From assembly GCA_022792945.1 (NCBI GenBank), contig JAAWBZ010000022.1, positions 22,438-86,437 of the forward strand: DNA of 64,000 bases. Reading direction: 5' to 3'. This stretch comes from Oscillospiraceae bacterium (GTDB lineage: Bacteria > Bacillota > Clostridia > Oscillospirales > Oscillospiraceae). A program made the position numbers and the translations under genes. This document shows, piece after piece, positions 40,817 to 48,513 of this stretch (positions within the stretch are counted from its first letter, which is position 1; the number at the start of each line of letters is the position of its first letter). The notes below the pieces were generated by a model that saw only the letters and a list, made by a program, of their open reading frames with translations, was not told the DNA's origin and did no database searches.

Positions 40817-41623
40817 ATGAAACGACGCTTCCTGGCGCTCCTGGCGGCGCTGCTGCTCACCGCCTGCGCGGCAGAGCCGTCTGTCCCCGCCGCGCCGCCG
40901 GAGCACCCGGCGGAACCCGCCGTCCAGCCTGTCCCCCCGCCGGAACCGGTCCCAACAACGCCCCCTCCGTCCCCGGAACCGGAGCCGGAACCGCCCCCCC
41001 CCGCCGAACCGGCCCCGGAACCCATGGATCCGGGCCTCCAGGAGAACGAGGACGGCCTCTACTTCGTCCAGCCAGACGGGACCTACCTGCAAGACGGCTA
41101 TGAGGGCGTCCTCTACTTTGACGCCCAGGGCCGCTACACCACCGGCAGCGCCGACCTGGATGCGGCGGTGGATGAGGTTCTCGCTGCCGCGGTCACGGAC
41201 CCCTCTGCGGACCGCGAGACGCGGCTGAAGGAAGCCTACTACTACATCCGCGACCACTATTCCTACATCGGCATCCGCCACTATGACGCCGGCACCACCG
41301 ACTGGCTGGAGGAAGCGGCGCTGTTCCTGGCGCAGAACGGCAAGAGCAACTGCTACGGCTTCACGGCCCTGTTCGCTTGCTGCGCCCGCCGCCTGGGCTA
41401 CCAGGCACAGGTGGTGGCGGGACACGAGTACACCGCCGACAACGACCACGCCTGGGTCATGATCGACTGGGAGGACGGGGAGACGTACCTCTTCGACGTG
41501 CAGCTGGAGTATGCCTACCTCTACATCTACAACCGCGGTCCTATCGACATGTTCAAGGCCGCCTCCAGCGGCGGTGGTATTTACAACGGCAAGGCGTATT
41601 TCTTCCCCGGTGCCGCGTCGTAA
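40817..41623 (+). CDS. Transglutaminase-like lipoprotein with Pro-rich spacer
   Basis: 268 residues. Lipobox LLTAC (Cys17), then a Pro/Glu/Ala spacer (18-75). Residues ~80-125 (LYFVQPDGTYL, LYFDAQGRYTTGSADLDAAVDEVL) closely match the SLH protein at 30437-31924. The transglutaminase-like core has Cys179 in GKSNCYGFTALFACC, His211 in NDHAWVMID and Asp227 in LFDVQ. It is therefore a lipid-anchored paralogue of the SLH-anchored enzyme, the third such protein in the locus. Confidence 0.84.
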   Translation: MKRRFLALLAALLLTACAAEPSVPAAPPEHPAEPAVQPVPPPEPVPTTPPPSPEPEPEPPPPAEPAPEPMDPGLQENEDGLYFVQPDGTYLQDGYEGVLYFDAQGRYTTGSADLDAAVDEVLAAAVTDPSADRETRLKEAYYYIRDHYSYIGIRHYDAGTTDWLEEAALFLAQNGKSNCYGFTALFACCARRLGYQAQVVAGHEYTADNDHAWVMIDWEDGETYLFDVQLEYAYLYIYNRGPIDMFKAASSGGGIYNGKAYFFPGAAS

Positions 41624-41629
41624 AAAGCA

Positions 41630-41658
41630 TTGACGCGCCCGCGGATATCCGCTATAAT
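41630..41658 (+). promoter_or_regulatory. SigA-type promoter before the second MBOAT gene
   Basis: TTGACG (41630-41635), 17-base spacer, TATAAT (41653-41658). The leader 41665-41830 contains no convincing gene. Confidence 0.83.
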
Positions 41659-41830
41659 AGAGCGGAAAGTACAATCATGGATTGCGGGAGCATCGGAAGT
41701 GGGCAGCATGGCGCCTCTGTCCGCTGCTCTCGATTCCTTTTGGCCCGGCTTGACGGCGGGCTATGCAAAAATGTAGAAAATTTATACAGACGGTTTTATT
41801 AACGCACCTGGCGTAAAGAGAGAGGGGCCT

Positions 41831-43207
41831 ATGTCTTTTCCATCCATCCTGTTTTTAAGCGCGTTTCTGCCGCTGACCGCGGCGCTGTATTACCTGGCGC
41901 GGGGCCTGCGGGCGCGGAATCTCCTGCTGGCGGCGGCCGGTCTGGTCTTTTACGCCTTCGGGCGGCTGGCTGACCTGCCCATTCTGCTGTCCTCGGTGCT
42001 GGTGCACTATTTGGCGGGCCGGCTGCTGCTGCGCCTGACGCGGGGGCGGCGGGCCGTGGTGGTGGTCACGGCGGCCCTGGACCTGGGGCTGCTGATTTTC
42101 TATAAATACCTGAGCTTTTTCCTGCCCTTTGCCGGCCTGACCGCCCGGACGCTGCCCCTGGGCATCTCCTTTTTCACCTTCCAGGGCATCAGCTATGTGG
42201 TGGACGCCTACCGCGACCGGGACGCCGCCAGCCGCCGCTTTTTCCCGGTTTTGCAGTACCTGGCCTTTTTCCCCAACCTGGTTTCCGGCCCGCTGCAAAA
42301 ATTCCGGGACTTCCGCTCCCGCCTGACGGCCCGCCGGACCTCTCCCCAGGACATAACCGTATCCCTGCGGCGCTTCACCGTTGGTCTTGCCAAGAAGCTG
42401 ATCGTGGCCGGCACTCTGGGCGCTGCGGCGGATGCGGTGTTCGCCCTGGCCCCCGGGGAGGTGGACATCCGCTCGGCGTGGCTGGGGGCGTTGTGCTACG
42501 CTCTGCAAATTTACTTTGATTTCAGCGGCTACAGCGACATGGCTGTGGGTGTGGCGGGTCTGTTCGGCTTTCCGCTGCCGGAGAATTTCCGTTATCCCTA
42601 CCGCGCCGCCTCCATCACCGATTTCTGGCGGCGATGGCATATGTCGCTCTCGGGCTGGTTCCGGGACTACCTGTACATCCCCCTGGGCGGTAGCCGCCGG
42701 GGCCGGGGCCGGGCGATGCTCAACAAAGGTGTCGTGTTTCTGGCGACAGGCCTCTGGCATGGAGCCAGCTGGACCTTTGTGCTCTGGGGCCTCTGGCACG
42801 GGCTGTTCGCCATCCTGGAGACTGCCGCGCCGTCCCTGCGGAAGCGCGCCGAGGGCCGCTGGTGGGGTCACGGGTATGCCTTGCTGGCGGTGGTCCTGGG
42901 CTTTGTCCTGTTCCGCGCGGAGAGCGTGGGCCAGGCGGTGCGGATCGTTTCGCAGATGTTCGCCGGCTTCCATCTGACCCAGGCCACCACCTTCCTCCTG
43001 CAGGCGGTCCTCAGCCGCAAGGTCCTGGCGGTGTTCATCCTGGCCTGTGTCCTCTCCCTGGGAGCCGCCCCATGGCTGGCGCGGCGTCTTGGAAATTGGA
43101 AAAAATTGGAAAATGCACAGATGGCCGGGACGCTGCTGCTGCTCCTGCTCAGTCTGCTGGCCTTGGCCGGCGGCTCGTTTCAGCCGTTCATCTACCAGCA
43201 ATTCTGA
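41831..43207 (+). CDS. MBOAT-family O-acyltransferase (AlgI/PatA-like)
   Basis: 458 residues, ten or more membrane helices. MBOAT hallmarks: LGISFFTFQGISYVVDAYR, AFFPNLVSGPLQKFRDF, YFDFSGYSDMAVGVAGLFGF, ITDFWRRWHMSLSGWFRDYLYIPLGG and the catalytic LATGLWHGASWTFVLWGLWHG. These are the AlgI/PatA type, which take acetyl groups from the cytoplasm to extracellular polysaccharide or peptidoglycan, and not the DltB type. With the next gene (AlgX-like) it forms a standard O-acetylation pair. Start ATG follows GAGAGGGG. Confidence 0.88.
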   Translation: MSFPSILFLSAFLPLTAALYYLARGLRARNLLLAAAGLVFYAFGRLADLPILLSSVLVHYLAGRLLLRLTRGRRAVVVVTAALDLGLLIFYKYLSFFLPFAGLTARTLPLGISFFTFQGISYVVDAYRDRDAASRRFFPVLQYLAFFPNLVSGPLQKFRDFRSRLTARRTSPQDITVSLRRFTVGLAKKLIVAGTLGAAADAVFALAPGEVDIRSAWLGALCYALQIYFDFSGYSDMAVGVAGLFGFPLPENFRYPYRAASITDFWRRWHMSLSGWFRDYLYIPLGGSRRGRGRAMLNKGVVFLATGLWHGASWTFVLWGLWHGLFAILETAAPSLRKRAEGRWWGHGYALLAVVLGFVLFRAESVGQAVRIVSQMFAGFHLTQATTFLLQAVLSRKVLAVFILACVLSLGAAPWLARRLGNWKKLENAQMAGTLLLLLLSLLALAGGSFQPFIYQQF

Positions 43208-43224
43208 CACTTCCAAGCCCGTTG

Positions 43225-43263
43225 ACTGCCCTTCAACTGCCCCTTCACTGCCCCTTCAAGGGG
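43225..43263. repeat. Three tandem ~11-base repeats ending in a palindrome
   Basis: ACTGCCCTTCA, ACTGCCCCTTC and ACTGCCCCTTCA in a row (43225-43258), the last leading into CCCCTTCAAGGGG (43251-43263). It may serve as a weak 3' end for the MBOAT transcript. The rest of 43264-43381 shows no clear element besides the ribosome site. Confidence 0.55.
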
Positions 43264-43381
43264 GTATCAAACACGATAAATTTGCCCCAATACGGATAAA
43301 ATAATGGATTTCAGATAGAAGCAAATCGTCCGCTGCGGATGATTTGGCGCATGGAAACGCCCTGTCGAAGGAGAGCGAATC

Positions 43382-44713
43382 ATGAAGAAAAATAGAAAAT
43401 ACGCGGTGTTCTGCGCGCTGTTTCTGACCCTCTGCGCCGTTCCGGCGGTGGGACTGGTGTTGTTTGGGCCGTCGGCGGTGGGGGCCAACGAGGTCCTGGC
43501 GGCGTTCCCGTCTCTGACCCGCGCCGGTGCTGTAAACTGGGATTTTCTCTCAGACCTCTCCCGCTATGTGGAGGATCGCTTTGCCCTGCGGCAGGAATTT
43601 ATCACCGCTGATGCGGCGCTGACTGCTGCGATTTTCGGTGAATCCAGAACAAATTCTGTGATTTTTGGCCAGGACGGCTGGCTGTACTACGCAGACACCC
43701 TGGCCGATTACCAGGGCTCGGATCCCATGACGGAGCGGGAGCTCTGGTGCGCCGCACGGAATCTGGCGCTGATGCAGGAGTACGCCGCGGCCCGCGGCGC
43801 AGACTTTCTCTTCACCTCGCCGCCCAATAAAAATACCCTCTACCCCCAGTGGATGCCGGTACGCTATACCCGCGCGGAGACGCCGGGAAATTGGCAGCGT
43901 TTGATGCCGTATTTGGAGGAAATGGGAGTAAATTACTGCGATTTAACTCCAGTTTTGTTGGCGGCGGACGAGCCGGTCTACTTTAAGACCGACAGCCATT
44001 GGGACGGCTGCGGCTCCGCTCTGGCGCATGACGCACTGGTCGCAGCGCTGGGCGGCGAGGCCGGTTTGGCCGGCGAGGCGTTCACAATGTCGCCGCACGC
44101 CGGCGATCTCCACGAGATGCTCTACCCCGCGGGGACCCAAACGGAGCCGGGCCGCATCCTGGCCCGCCCGCGGTCATTCCAATACGTCGGAAACGTCCGC
44201 GGTCCTGATGATCAAATGATCCATACCACCAGCGCCGGAACCTCAGGGGCGCTCCTGATGTTCCGCGATTCCTTCGGCAACCTCCTGCACCAGGACTTGG
44301 CTGAGTCTTTCTCCGAGGCCACCTTCTCCCGCGCCATGCCGGTGCGCATGGACCTGCTGGCAGGGGAGGGGACGGTGATTTTTGAGCTGGTGGAGAGAAA
44401 TCTTCGGAATTTGGCGGAAAAACCGCCAGTGATGGAAGGAAATCAGAGGGAAATGCCGGAAATCTGCGGGGAAGTGGAGGCGGCGCTGATGATTGAGCGC
44501 GGGGCGCATCGGGACCTTCCGGATCTGACAGTCTACACCGGCACCCTGGACTGCGCGGTCCTGGACGTGGATTCCCCGATCTGCGTGGTTCTGGACAGCG
44601 GCGTCTACGAGGCCTCCCCCACGCCGGAGGGCTTTACCCTCTATGCCCCGCCGTCGGAGACGGCGGAGGTCCTGGCCCGTTGCGGCGGCGCATGGCTGCG
44701 GTGTGCAGGTTAA
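43382..44713 (+). CDS. AlgX/AlgJ-like (DHHW) SGNH-type acetyltransferase
   Basis: 443 residues. N-terminal signal anchor (about 8-30), then an AlgX-type catalytic domain: VIFGQDGWLYYADTLADYQG, the D-S-H-W motif in YFKTDSHWDGCGSALAHDAL (Asp and His) and LLMFRDSFGNLLHQDL with the Ser nucleophile. These correspond to the Ser-His-Asp triad of AlgX/AlgJ proteins that finish acetyl transfer to an extracellular polymer. The C-terminal ~110 residues are divergent. It presumably works with the MBOAT protein encoded 174 bases upstream. AAGGAGAG precedes the ATG. Confidence 0.83.
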   Translation: MKKNRKYAVFCALFLTLCAVPAVGLVLFGPSAVGANEVLAAFPSLTRAGAVNWDFLSDLSRYVEDRFALRQEFITADAALTAAIFGESRTNSVIFGQDGWLYYADTLADYQGSDPMTERELWCAARNLALMQEYAAARGADFLFTSPPNKNTLYPQWMPVRYTRAETPGNWQRLMPYLEEMGVNYCDLTPVLLAADEPVYFKTDSHWDGCGSALAHDALVAALGGEAGLAGEAFTMSPHAGDLHEMLYPAGTQTEPGRILARPRSFQYVGNVRGPDDQMIHTTSAGTSGALLMFRDSFGNLLHQDLAESFSEATFSRAMPVRMDLLAGEGTVIFELVERNLRNLAEKPPVMEGNQREMPEICGEVEAALMIERGAHRDLPDLTVYTGTLDCAVLDVDSPICVVLDSGVYEASPTPEGFTLYAPPSETAEVLARCGGAWLRCAG

Positions 44714-44801
44714 GAGGAGCTTTCCTTTTCAGTTGTGACCTGCCGGAATCCACTGCCGCGGGCGGACTCGGGGCAAGGTGCGCTGTGCGGCGGATTTTTC
44801 G

Positions 44802-44830
44802 TTGATTTGTGGGCAAAAAGGCGTTATACT
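44802..44830 (+). promoter_or_regulatory. SigA-type promoter for the holB operon
   Basis: TTGATT (44802-44807), 17-base spacer, TATACT (44825-44830). Confidence 0.7.
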
Positions 44831-44858
44831 ATAAGAATAGCGGAGGTGGGGTGAGGAA

Positions 44859-45815
44859 ATGGGTTTGGATGGGCTGCTGGGCAACGAGCGGCTGAAAGCA
44901 CAGATGCGTGCGGCGATCCGTAGCGGGCGGCTGTCCCACGGCTACCTGATCTCCGGGCCGGACGGCTCCGGCAAGCGCACCCTGGCGCAGCTGCTGGCCG
45001 CCGCCATGGAATGTACCGGGGCTGACGCGCCGTGCCTCTCCTGCGCCGCCTGCCGGAAGGTCCTCTCGGGGAACCACCCGGACGTTGTTACCGTGGACGA
45101 GCCGGAGAAAAAACAGGTGTCGGTGGAGCGCATCCGCCAGGCTCGGGCCGACGCTTTCATCCGGCCCAACGAGGGAAAGAGAAAGGTGTTCCTGATCCCC
45201 CGTGCCCAGGACCTGGGCACCGGTGCGCAGAACGCGCTGCTGAAAATTCTGGAGGAGCCGCCAAGCTATGGCGCGTTCCTGCTGCTCTCCGACGCGCCGG
45301 AGGCGCTGCTGCCTACGGTGCGCTCGCGGTGCGTGGAGCTGCGGATGACTCCGCTGGAGGCGGACGTCCTCCGTGCCGAGCTGGCGCGGCGCTATCCCGG
45401 GCGGGACCGGGGTGATTTGGACGAGATTGCGGCCCAGTCCGGGGGCTTTTTGGGCCGGGCGGTCTCGCTGGCCGAGGCCGAGGCGGCGGTCCTGCCGCAG
45501 ACGGCGGCGTTTGCCGCGGCCTACACCGGGGGGGATACACTGGGACTTTTGGAACTGTTTTGCGGCATGGAACGGCTGAAACGGGCGCAATTCGCGCCGG
45601 TTTTGGAGCAGATGCGCCGGCTGTTGGCTGACGCGCTGGCTGTCCGGCAGGGAGGCCGCACCGCCGCGCCGGAGGCACGGGCCATGGCCGAGAAGCACAC
45701 GGCACGGGCGTTGCTGGATGCCTGCGAGGCTGTGCAGGGGGCCCTGGACGACTGTTGGGGGAATGTGGGTATTCCCAATATCTGCGCGGGGCTGTTTGTG
45801 AAGCTCCAAAAATAA
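44859..45815 (+). CDS. holB: DNA polymerase III delta' subunit (clamp loader)
   Basis: 318 residues. AAA+ clamp-loader features: LLGNERLKAQMRAAIRSGRLSHGYLISGPDGSGKRTLAQ (P-loop region), a zinc-binding cluster CLSCAACRKVLSGNHPDV, VSVERIRQ and LGTGAQNALLKILEEPPSYGAFLL. The shortened C-terminus is usual for Firmicutes delta'. It loads the beta clamp together with DnaX and HolA. The gene order holB ... ricT is conserved in Firmicutes and supports the call. GGAGGTGGGG precedes the ATG. Confidence 0.92.
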   Translation: MGLDGLLGNERLKAQMRAAIRSGRLSHGYLISGPDGSGKRTLAQLLAAAMECTGADAPCLSCAACRKVLSGNHPDVVTVDEPEKKQVSVERIRQARADAFIRPNEGKRKVFLIPRAQDLGTGAQNALLKILEEPPSYGAFLLLSDAPEALLPTVRSRCVELRMTPLEADVLRAELARRYPGRDRGDLDEIAAQSGGFLGRAVSLAEAEAAVLPQTAAFAAAYTGGDTLGLLELFCGMERLKRAQFAPVLEQMRRLLADALAVRQGGRTAAPEARAMAEKHTARALLDACEAVQGALDDCWGNVGIPNICAGLFVKLQK

Positions 45816-45853
45816 TTCGTTACGTTCCGTGTGCTATTTTCAAGGGGTTTTTT

Positions 45854-46615
45854 ATGCAAAGCTGGTTTACGATTGACAAAATTGACGAAACTACACATAT
45901 CATCAGCGAGTACCGCCACTGGGAGGAGACGCACTGCTATCTGCTGGAGGGGCGGGACCGCTGCCTGCTGATCGACACCGGGCTGGGGATCTGCGACATC
46001 CGCGATGCGGTCGCGCGGCTGACGGACAAGCCCGTGACGGCTGTGGCGACGCATATACACTGGGATCACATAGGGGGCCACCGGGATTTTCCGGATTTTT
46101 ACGCCCACGCGGCGGAGCTGGACTGGCTCCAGGGCCAGTTTCCGCTGTCCGCGCAGACGGTGCGGGAGATGGTGGCGGACCGGTGCGCGCTGCCGGAGGG
46201 GTTTGATCTGGACGGGTATGAGATGTTCCAGGGAACGCCCACGCGGCTTTTGGAGGACGGCGGCGTCATCGATCTGGGCGGGCGCGCTGTCCGGGCGCTG
46301 CACACGCCGGGCCATTCGCCGGGGCATCTGTGCTTCTGGGAGGCAGAGCGGGGCTGGCTGTTTACCGGCGATTTAGTGTATAAAGATACGCTCTTTGCAT
46401 ACTATCCTTCCACCGACCCGGCGGCGTATTTGGACTCGCTGGAGAAAATTGCCGCACTCCCGGCGCGGCGGGTGTTTCCCGCCCACCACAGCCTGGACGT
46501 GGGGCCGGAGCTGGTCACGCGTATGCGGGACGCCTTCCGGGAGCTGCGCCGGCAGGGGCTGCTGCACCACGGGAGCGGAACGTTTGACTACGGAGATTGG
46601 GCTGTTTGGCTTTAA
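45854..46615 (+). CDS. Metallo-beta-lactamase-fold hydrolase
   Basis: 253 residues. The metal motif HIHWDHIGGH (H-x-H-x-D-H) is near residue 76, preceded by LLIDTGLG; later ligands are His in LHTPGHSPGHLCFW and FTGDLVYKDTLF (Asp), and PAHHSLD. The zinc site is thus complete. ATG 45854 follows AAGGGG; longer frames reach back into holB. The substrate is unknown (glyoxalase-II-like or quorum-lactone-like hydrolases share these motifs). It is inserted between holB and ricT. Confidence 0.87.
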   Translation: MQSWFTIDKIDETTHIISEYRHWEETHCYLLEGRDRCLLIDTGLGICDIRDAVARLTDKPVTAVATHIHWDHIGGHRDFPDFYAHAAELDWLQGQFPLSAQTVREMVADRCALPEGFDLDGYEMFQGTPTRLLEDGGVIDLGGRAVRALHTPGHSPGHLCFWEAERGWLFTGDLVYKDTLFAYYPSTDPAAYLDSLEKIAALPARRVFPAHHSLDVGPELVTRMRDAFRELRRQGLLHHGSGTFDYGDWAVWL

Positions 46616-46668
46616 AATATCAAAAAAATTAGACTTTCGCCGCGGAAACGGCGGGATGGGAGTACCCT

Positions 46669-47988
46669 ATGGATGAATTGAAACGAAACGAGCGCGAGTC
46701 GTCCTGCCAGGGCTGCGGCGGCTGCCCCTGCGCCCAGGAGGCGGCATTGGGCGAGGCCGTGGACGACGCGCTGGCCCAGGAGCTGCTGCCGGAGCTACCG
46801 GAGGCGCCGGCGGTCCCCGCGCGGGTGCGCGTGGTGGATATCCGATTCCGCTCCGGGGGGAAGATCTATTTCTTTGACCCGGGCGAGCTGGAGCTCAAGG
46901 CCGGCGACCACGTCATCATCGACACCGCCCGGGGCGCGGAGTACGGCATCTGTGCCAGCGGCTGCCACACCGTGGCCGACACCGACGTGGTGGCCCCCCT
47001 GCGCCGCGTCCTGCGGGCGGCCACCGAGCAGGACGAGCGGGTGGTCAGCGCCAACCGCGAGAAGGAGAAGCGCGCCTACGACGTGTGCCTCCAGAAGATC
47101 CAGGAGCACAAGCTGGAAATGCAGCTGGTGTCGGTGGAGTGCGCCTTCGACGGCAGCAAAATCCTGTTCTTCTTCACCGCCGATGGCCGCGTGGACTTCC
47201 GGGAGCTGGTGAAAAACCTGGCCTCGGTGTTCCGCACCCGCATTGAGCTGCGCCAGATCGGGGTGCGGGACAAGGCGAAGATGGTGGGGGGCCTGGGCGT
47301 GTGCGGACGGCCTTTCTGTTGCAGCCAATTTTTGGATGATTTTCAGCCGGTGTCCATCAAAATGGCCAAGACGCAGAATCTGAGCCTGAATCCCACGAAA
47401 ATCTCCGGCACCTGCGGGCGGCTGATGTGCTGCCTCAAGTATGAGCAGGAGGCCTATGAGGACCTGCACAAGACCGCGCCCCGGGCGGAGTCCTTTGTGG
47501 ACACGCCGGAGGGCCGCGGCACGGTGTGCGACGTGAATCTGCTGCGGCAGACGGTGCGGGTGCGGATGGAGGACCATCCGGAGACCATCGGCACCTTCCG
47601 CAACAGCGAGATTGCCGTTCTGCGCAGCGGCAAGGCGAAAAAAACGGACCCGCCGGTGCCGCGGGACCTGGCGCCCATCTCCGGACAGCCCCGGCGCGCG
47701 CAGCGGGAGACGCCGGCGGCGGAGGACACGATGCCGCTGATGTTCAAGCGCCTGGACGAGTACGCGGCCAGCACCGGATACACGGAGCCGCGGCCGGAGG
47801 GCGGGGAGGAGCACGGCTACCGCCGGTCCCGCCGCCGTCGGCACCCCGCCGGGGAGGCAAAGCCGCCGCAGCAGGAGCCAAAGCCGCAGCAGAGCGCCGC
47901 CGAGGGCGGGCAGAAGCCGAAGTCAAACCGCCGGCGGCGTTCCCGCCGCCCCAAGAATCCGGGAGGCCGTGTGGAGTCCCAGGAATAA
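46669..47988 (+). CDS. ricT: RicT (YaaT), PSP1-domain regulator of RNA processing
   Basis: 439 residues. The PSP1 domain is central, with GVCGRPFCCSQFLDDFQPVSIKMAKTQ and SGTCGRLMCCLKYEQEAYEDL supplying the five conserved cysteines that hold Fe-S clusters in the RicA-RicF-RicT (Y-complex), a partner of RNase Y that influences mRNA maturation and sporulation. An extra N-terminal Cys-rich stretch (SSCQGCGGCPCAQE, residues 10-24) and a long basic, low-complexity C-terminal tail (~370-439) go beyond the Bacillus protein, which is about 275 residues. Position after holB is conserved in Firmicutes. Confidence 0.9.
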   Translation: MDELKRNERESSCQGCGGCPCAQEAALGEAVDDALAQELLPELPEAPAVPARVRVVDIRFRSGGKIYFFDPGELELKAGDHVIIDTARGAEYGICASGCHTVADTDVVAPLRRVLRAATEQDERVVSANREKEKRAYDVCLQKIQEHKLEMQLVSVECAFDGSKILFFFTADGRVDFRELVKNLASVFRTRIELRQIGVRDKAKMVGGLGVCGRPFCCSQFLDDFQPVSIKMAKTQNLSLNPTKISGTCGRLMCCLKYEQEAYEDLHKTAPRAESFVDTPEGRGTVCDVNLLRQTVRVRMEDHPETIGTFRNSEIAVLRSGKAKKTDPPVPRDLAPISGQPRRAQRETPAAEDTMPLMFKRLDEYAASTGYTEPRPEGGEEHGYRRSRRRRHPAGEAKPPQQEPKPQQSAAEGGQKPKSNRRRRSRRPKNPGGRVESQE

Positions 47989-48123
47989 AGGAATAAAAGC
48001 TTCGCCGGCCTTATCCGGGCCCCCTGGATGCGAAATTTCCGATTGGTTCCAAAGTCTGGAGGGCGCTGCGCTCAGGATATGTTAAATTGGTAAAACGCTG
48101 CTGCATCGGTAAAAACGAGCCTT

Positions 48124-48175
48124 GGAAGCAAGCTGTCAACTGCTTTGGCGGTTGGCAGCTTGCTTTCCCTCTTTA
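48124..48175 (+). terminator. Terminator-like hairpin after ricT
   Basis: GGAAGCAAGCTGTCAAC (48124-48140) pairs with GTTGGCAGCTTGCTTTCC (48151-48168) nearly perfectly, with a 10-base loop and a pyrimidine-rich tail. It lies 136 bases after the ricT stop. Confidence 0.7.
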
Positions 48176-48432
48176 ACATAGCCGTCTGCCGCGCGCTGCA
48201 ACCTCTTTTTAGGAAAATCTCTTGTATTTTTGGTTAGTCTGTGCTAGTGTATAAAAATGGAAGAAGGAAGGGACTGGGGGAAGATCGGTGAGCGGCACCG
48301 GCTTTTTGCCGGGGTTCTTCCGGCGCCTGGGCGTCAGACCTGACGAAACCGCTGAGATTCCGGGGACAAAACTGTGAAAAGGAACAAAGTTTCTCCGCTG
48401 GGAAAAATTCACTACCCGAAAGCCGGCGGCTG

Positions 48433-48441
48433 TGATATAAT
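48433..48441 (+). promoter_or_regulatory. Extended -10 promoter for pgi
   Basis: TGATATAAT fits the TGn-extended -10 consensus (TATAAT at 48436-48441). No good -35 lies 16-18 bases upstream. Confidence 0.55.
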
Positions 48442-48513
48442 GCTCTTATTGGATATATTTTTTGATGTATTTGAAATCAGAGCGGGAAACCGTATGATTT
48501 GGAGGGATAGTCA

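Larger units (their letters stand above)
47989..48513 (+). other. Long intergenic region with structured segments and two possible promoters
   Basis: 525 bases without a gene. From left to right: an unremarkable stretch, a strong hairpin at 48124-48168, a weak promoter-like pair TTGTAT (48222-48227) and TAGTGT (48245-48250) at 17-base spacing, a region with several stems (ACCGGC/GCCGG near 48296-48312; GTCA/TGAC near 48334-48344), and an extended -10 promoter at 48433. A small or leader RNA between 48257 and the pgi start is possible, but no known riboswitch class fits. Confidence 0.45.

Noticed and set aside
41661..41830. Short reading frame from ATG 41763 in the leader of the second MBOAT gene
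   Set aside because: Only about 16 codons, no ribosome site, no recognisable product.
43225..43263. CRISPR-like array in the short tandem repeats
   Set aside because: The units are 11-12 bases in direct contact with no spacers, and no cas genes are present anywhere in the window.
48330..48410. Possible TPP riboswitch (CGCTGAGATTCC)
   Set aside because: Only the CTGAGA core is present; the second conserved block (ACCTGATCTGG ... GGGAA) is missing and the downstream gene is pgi, not thiamine metabolism.
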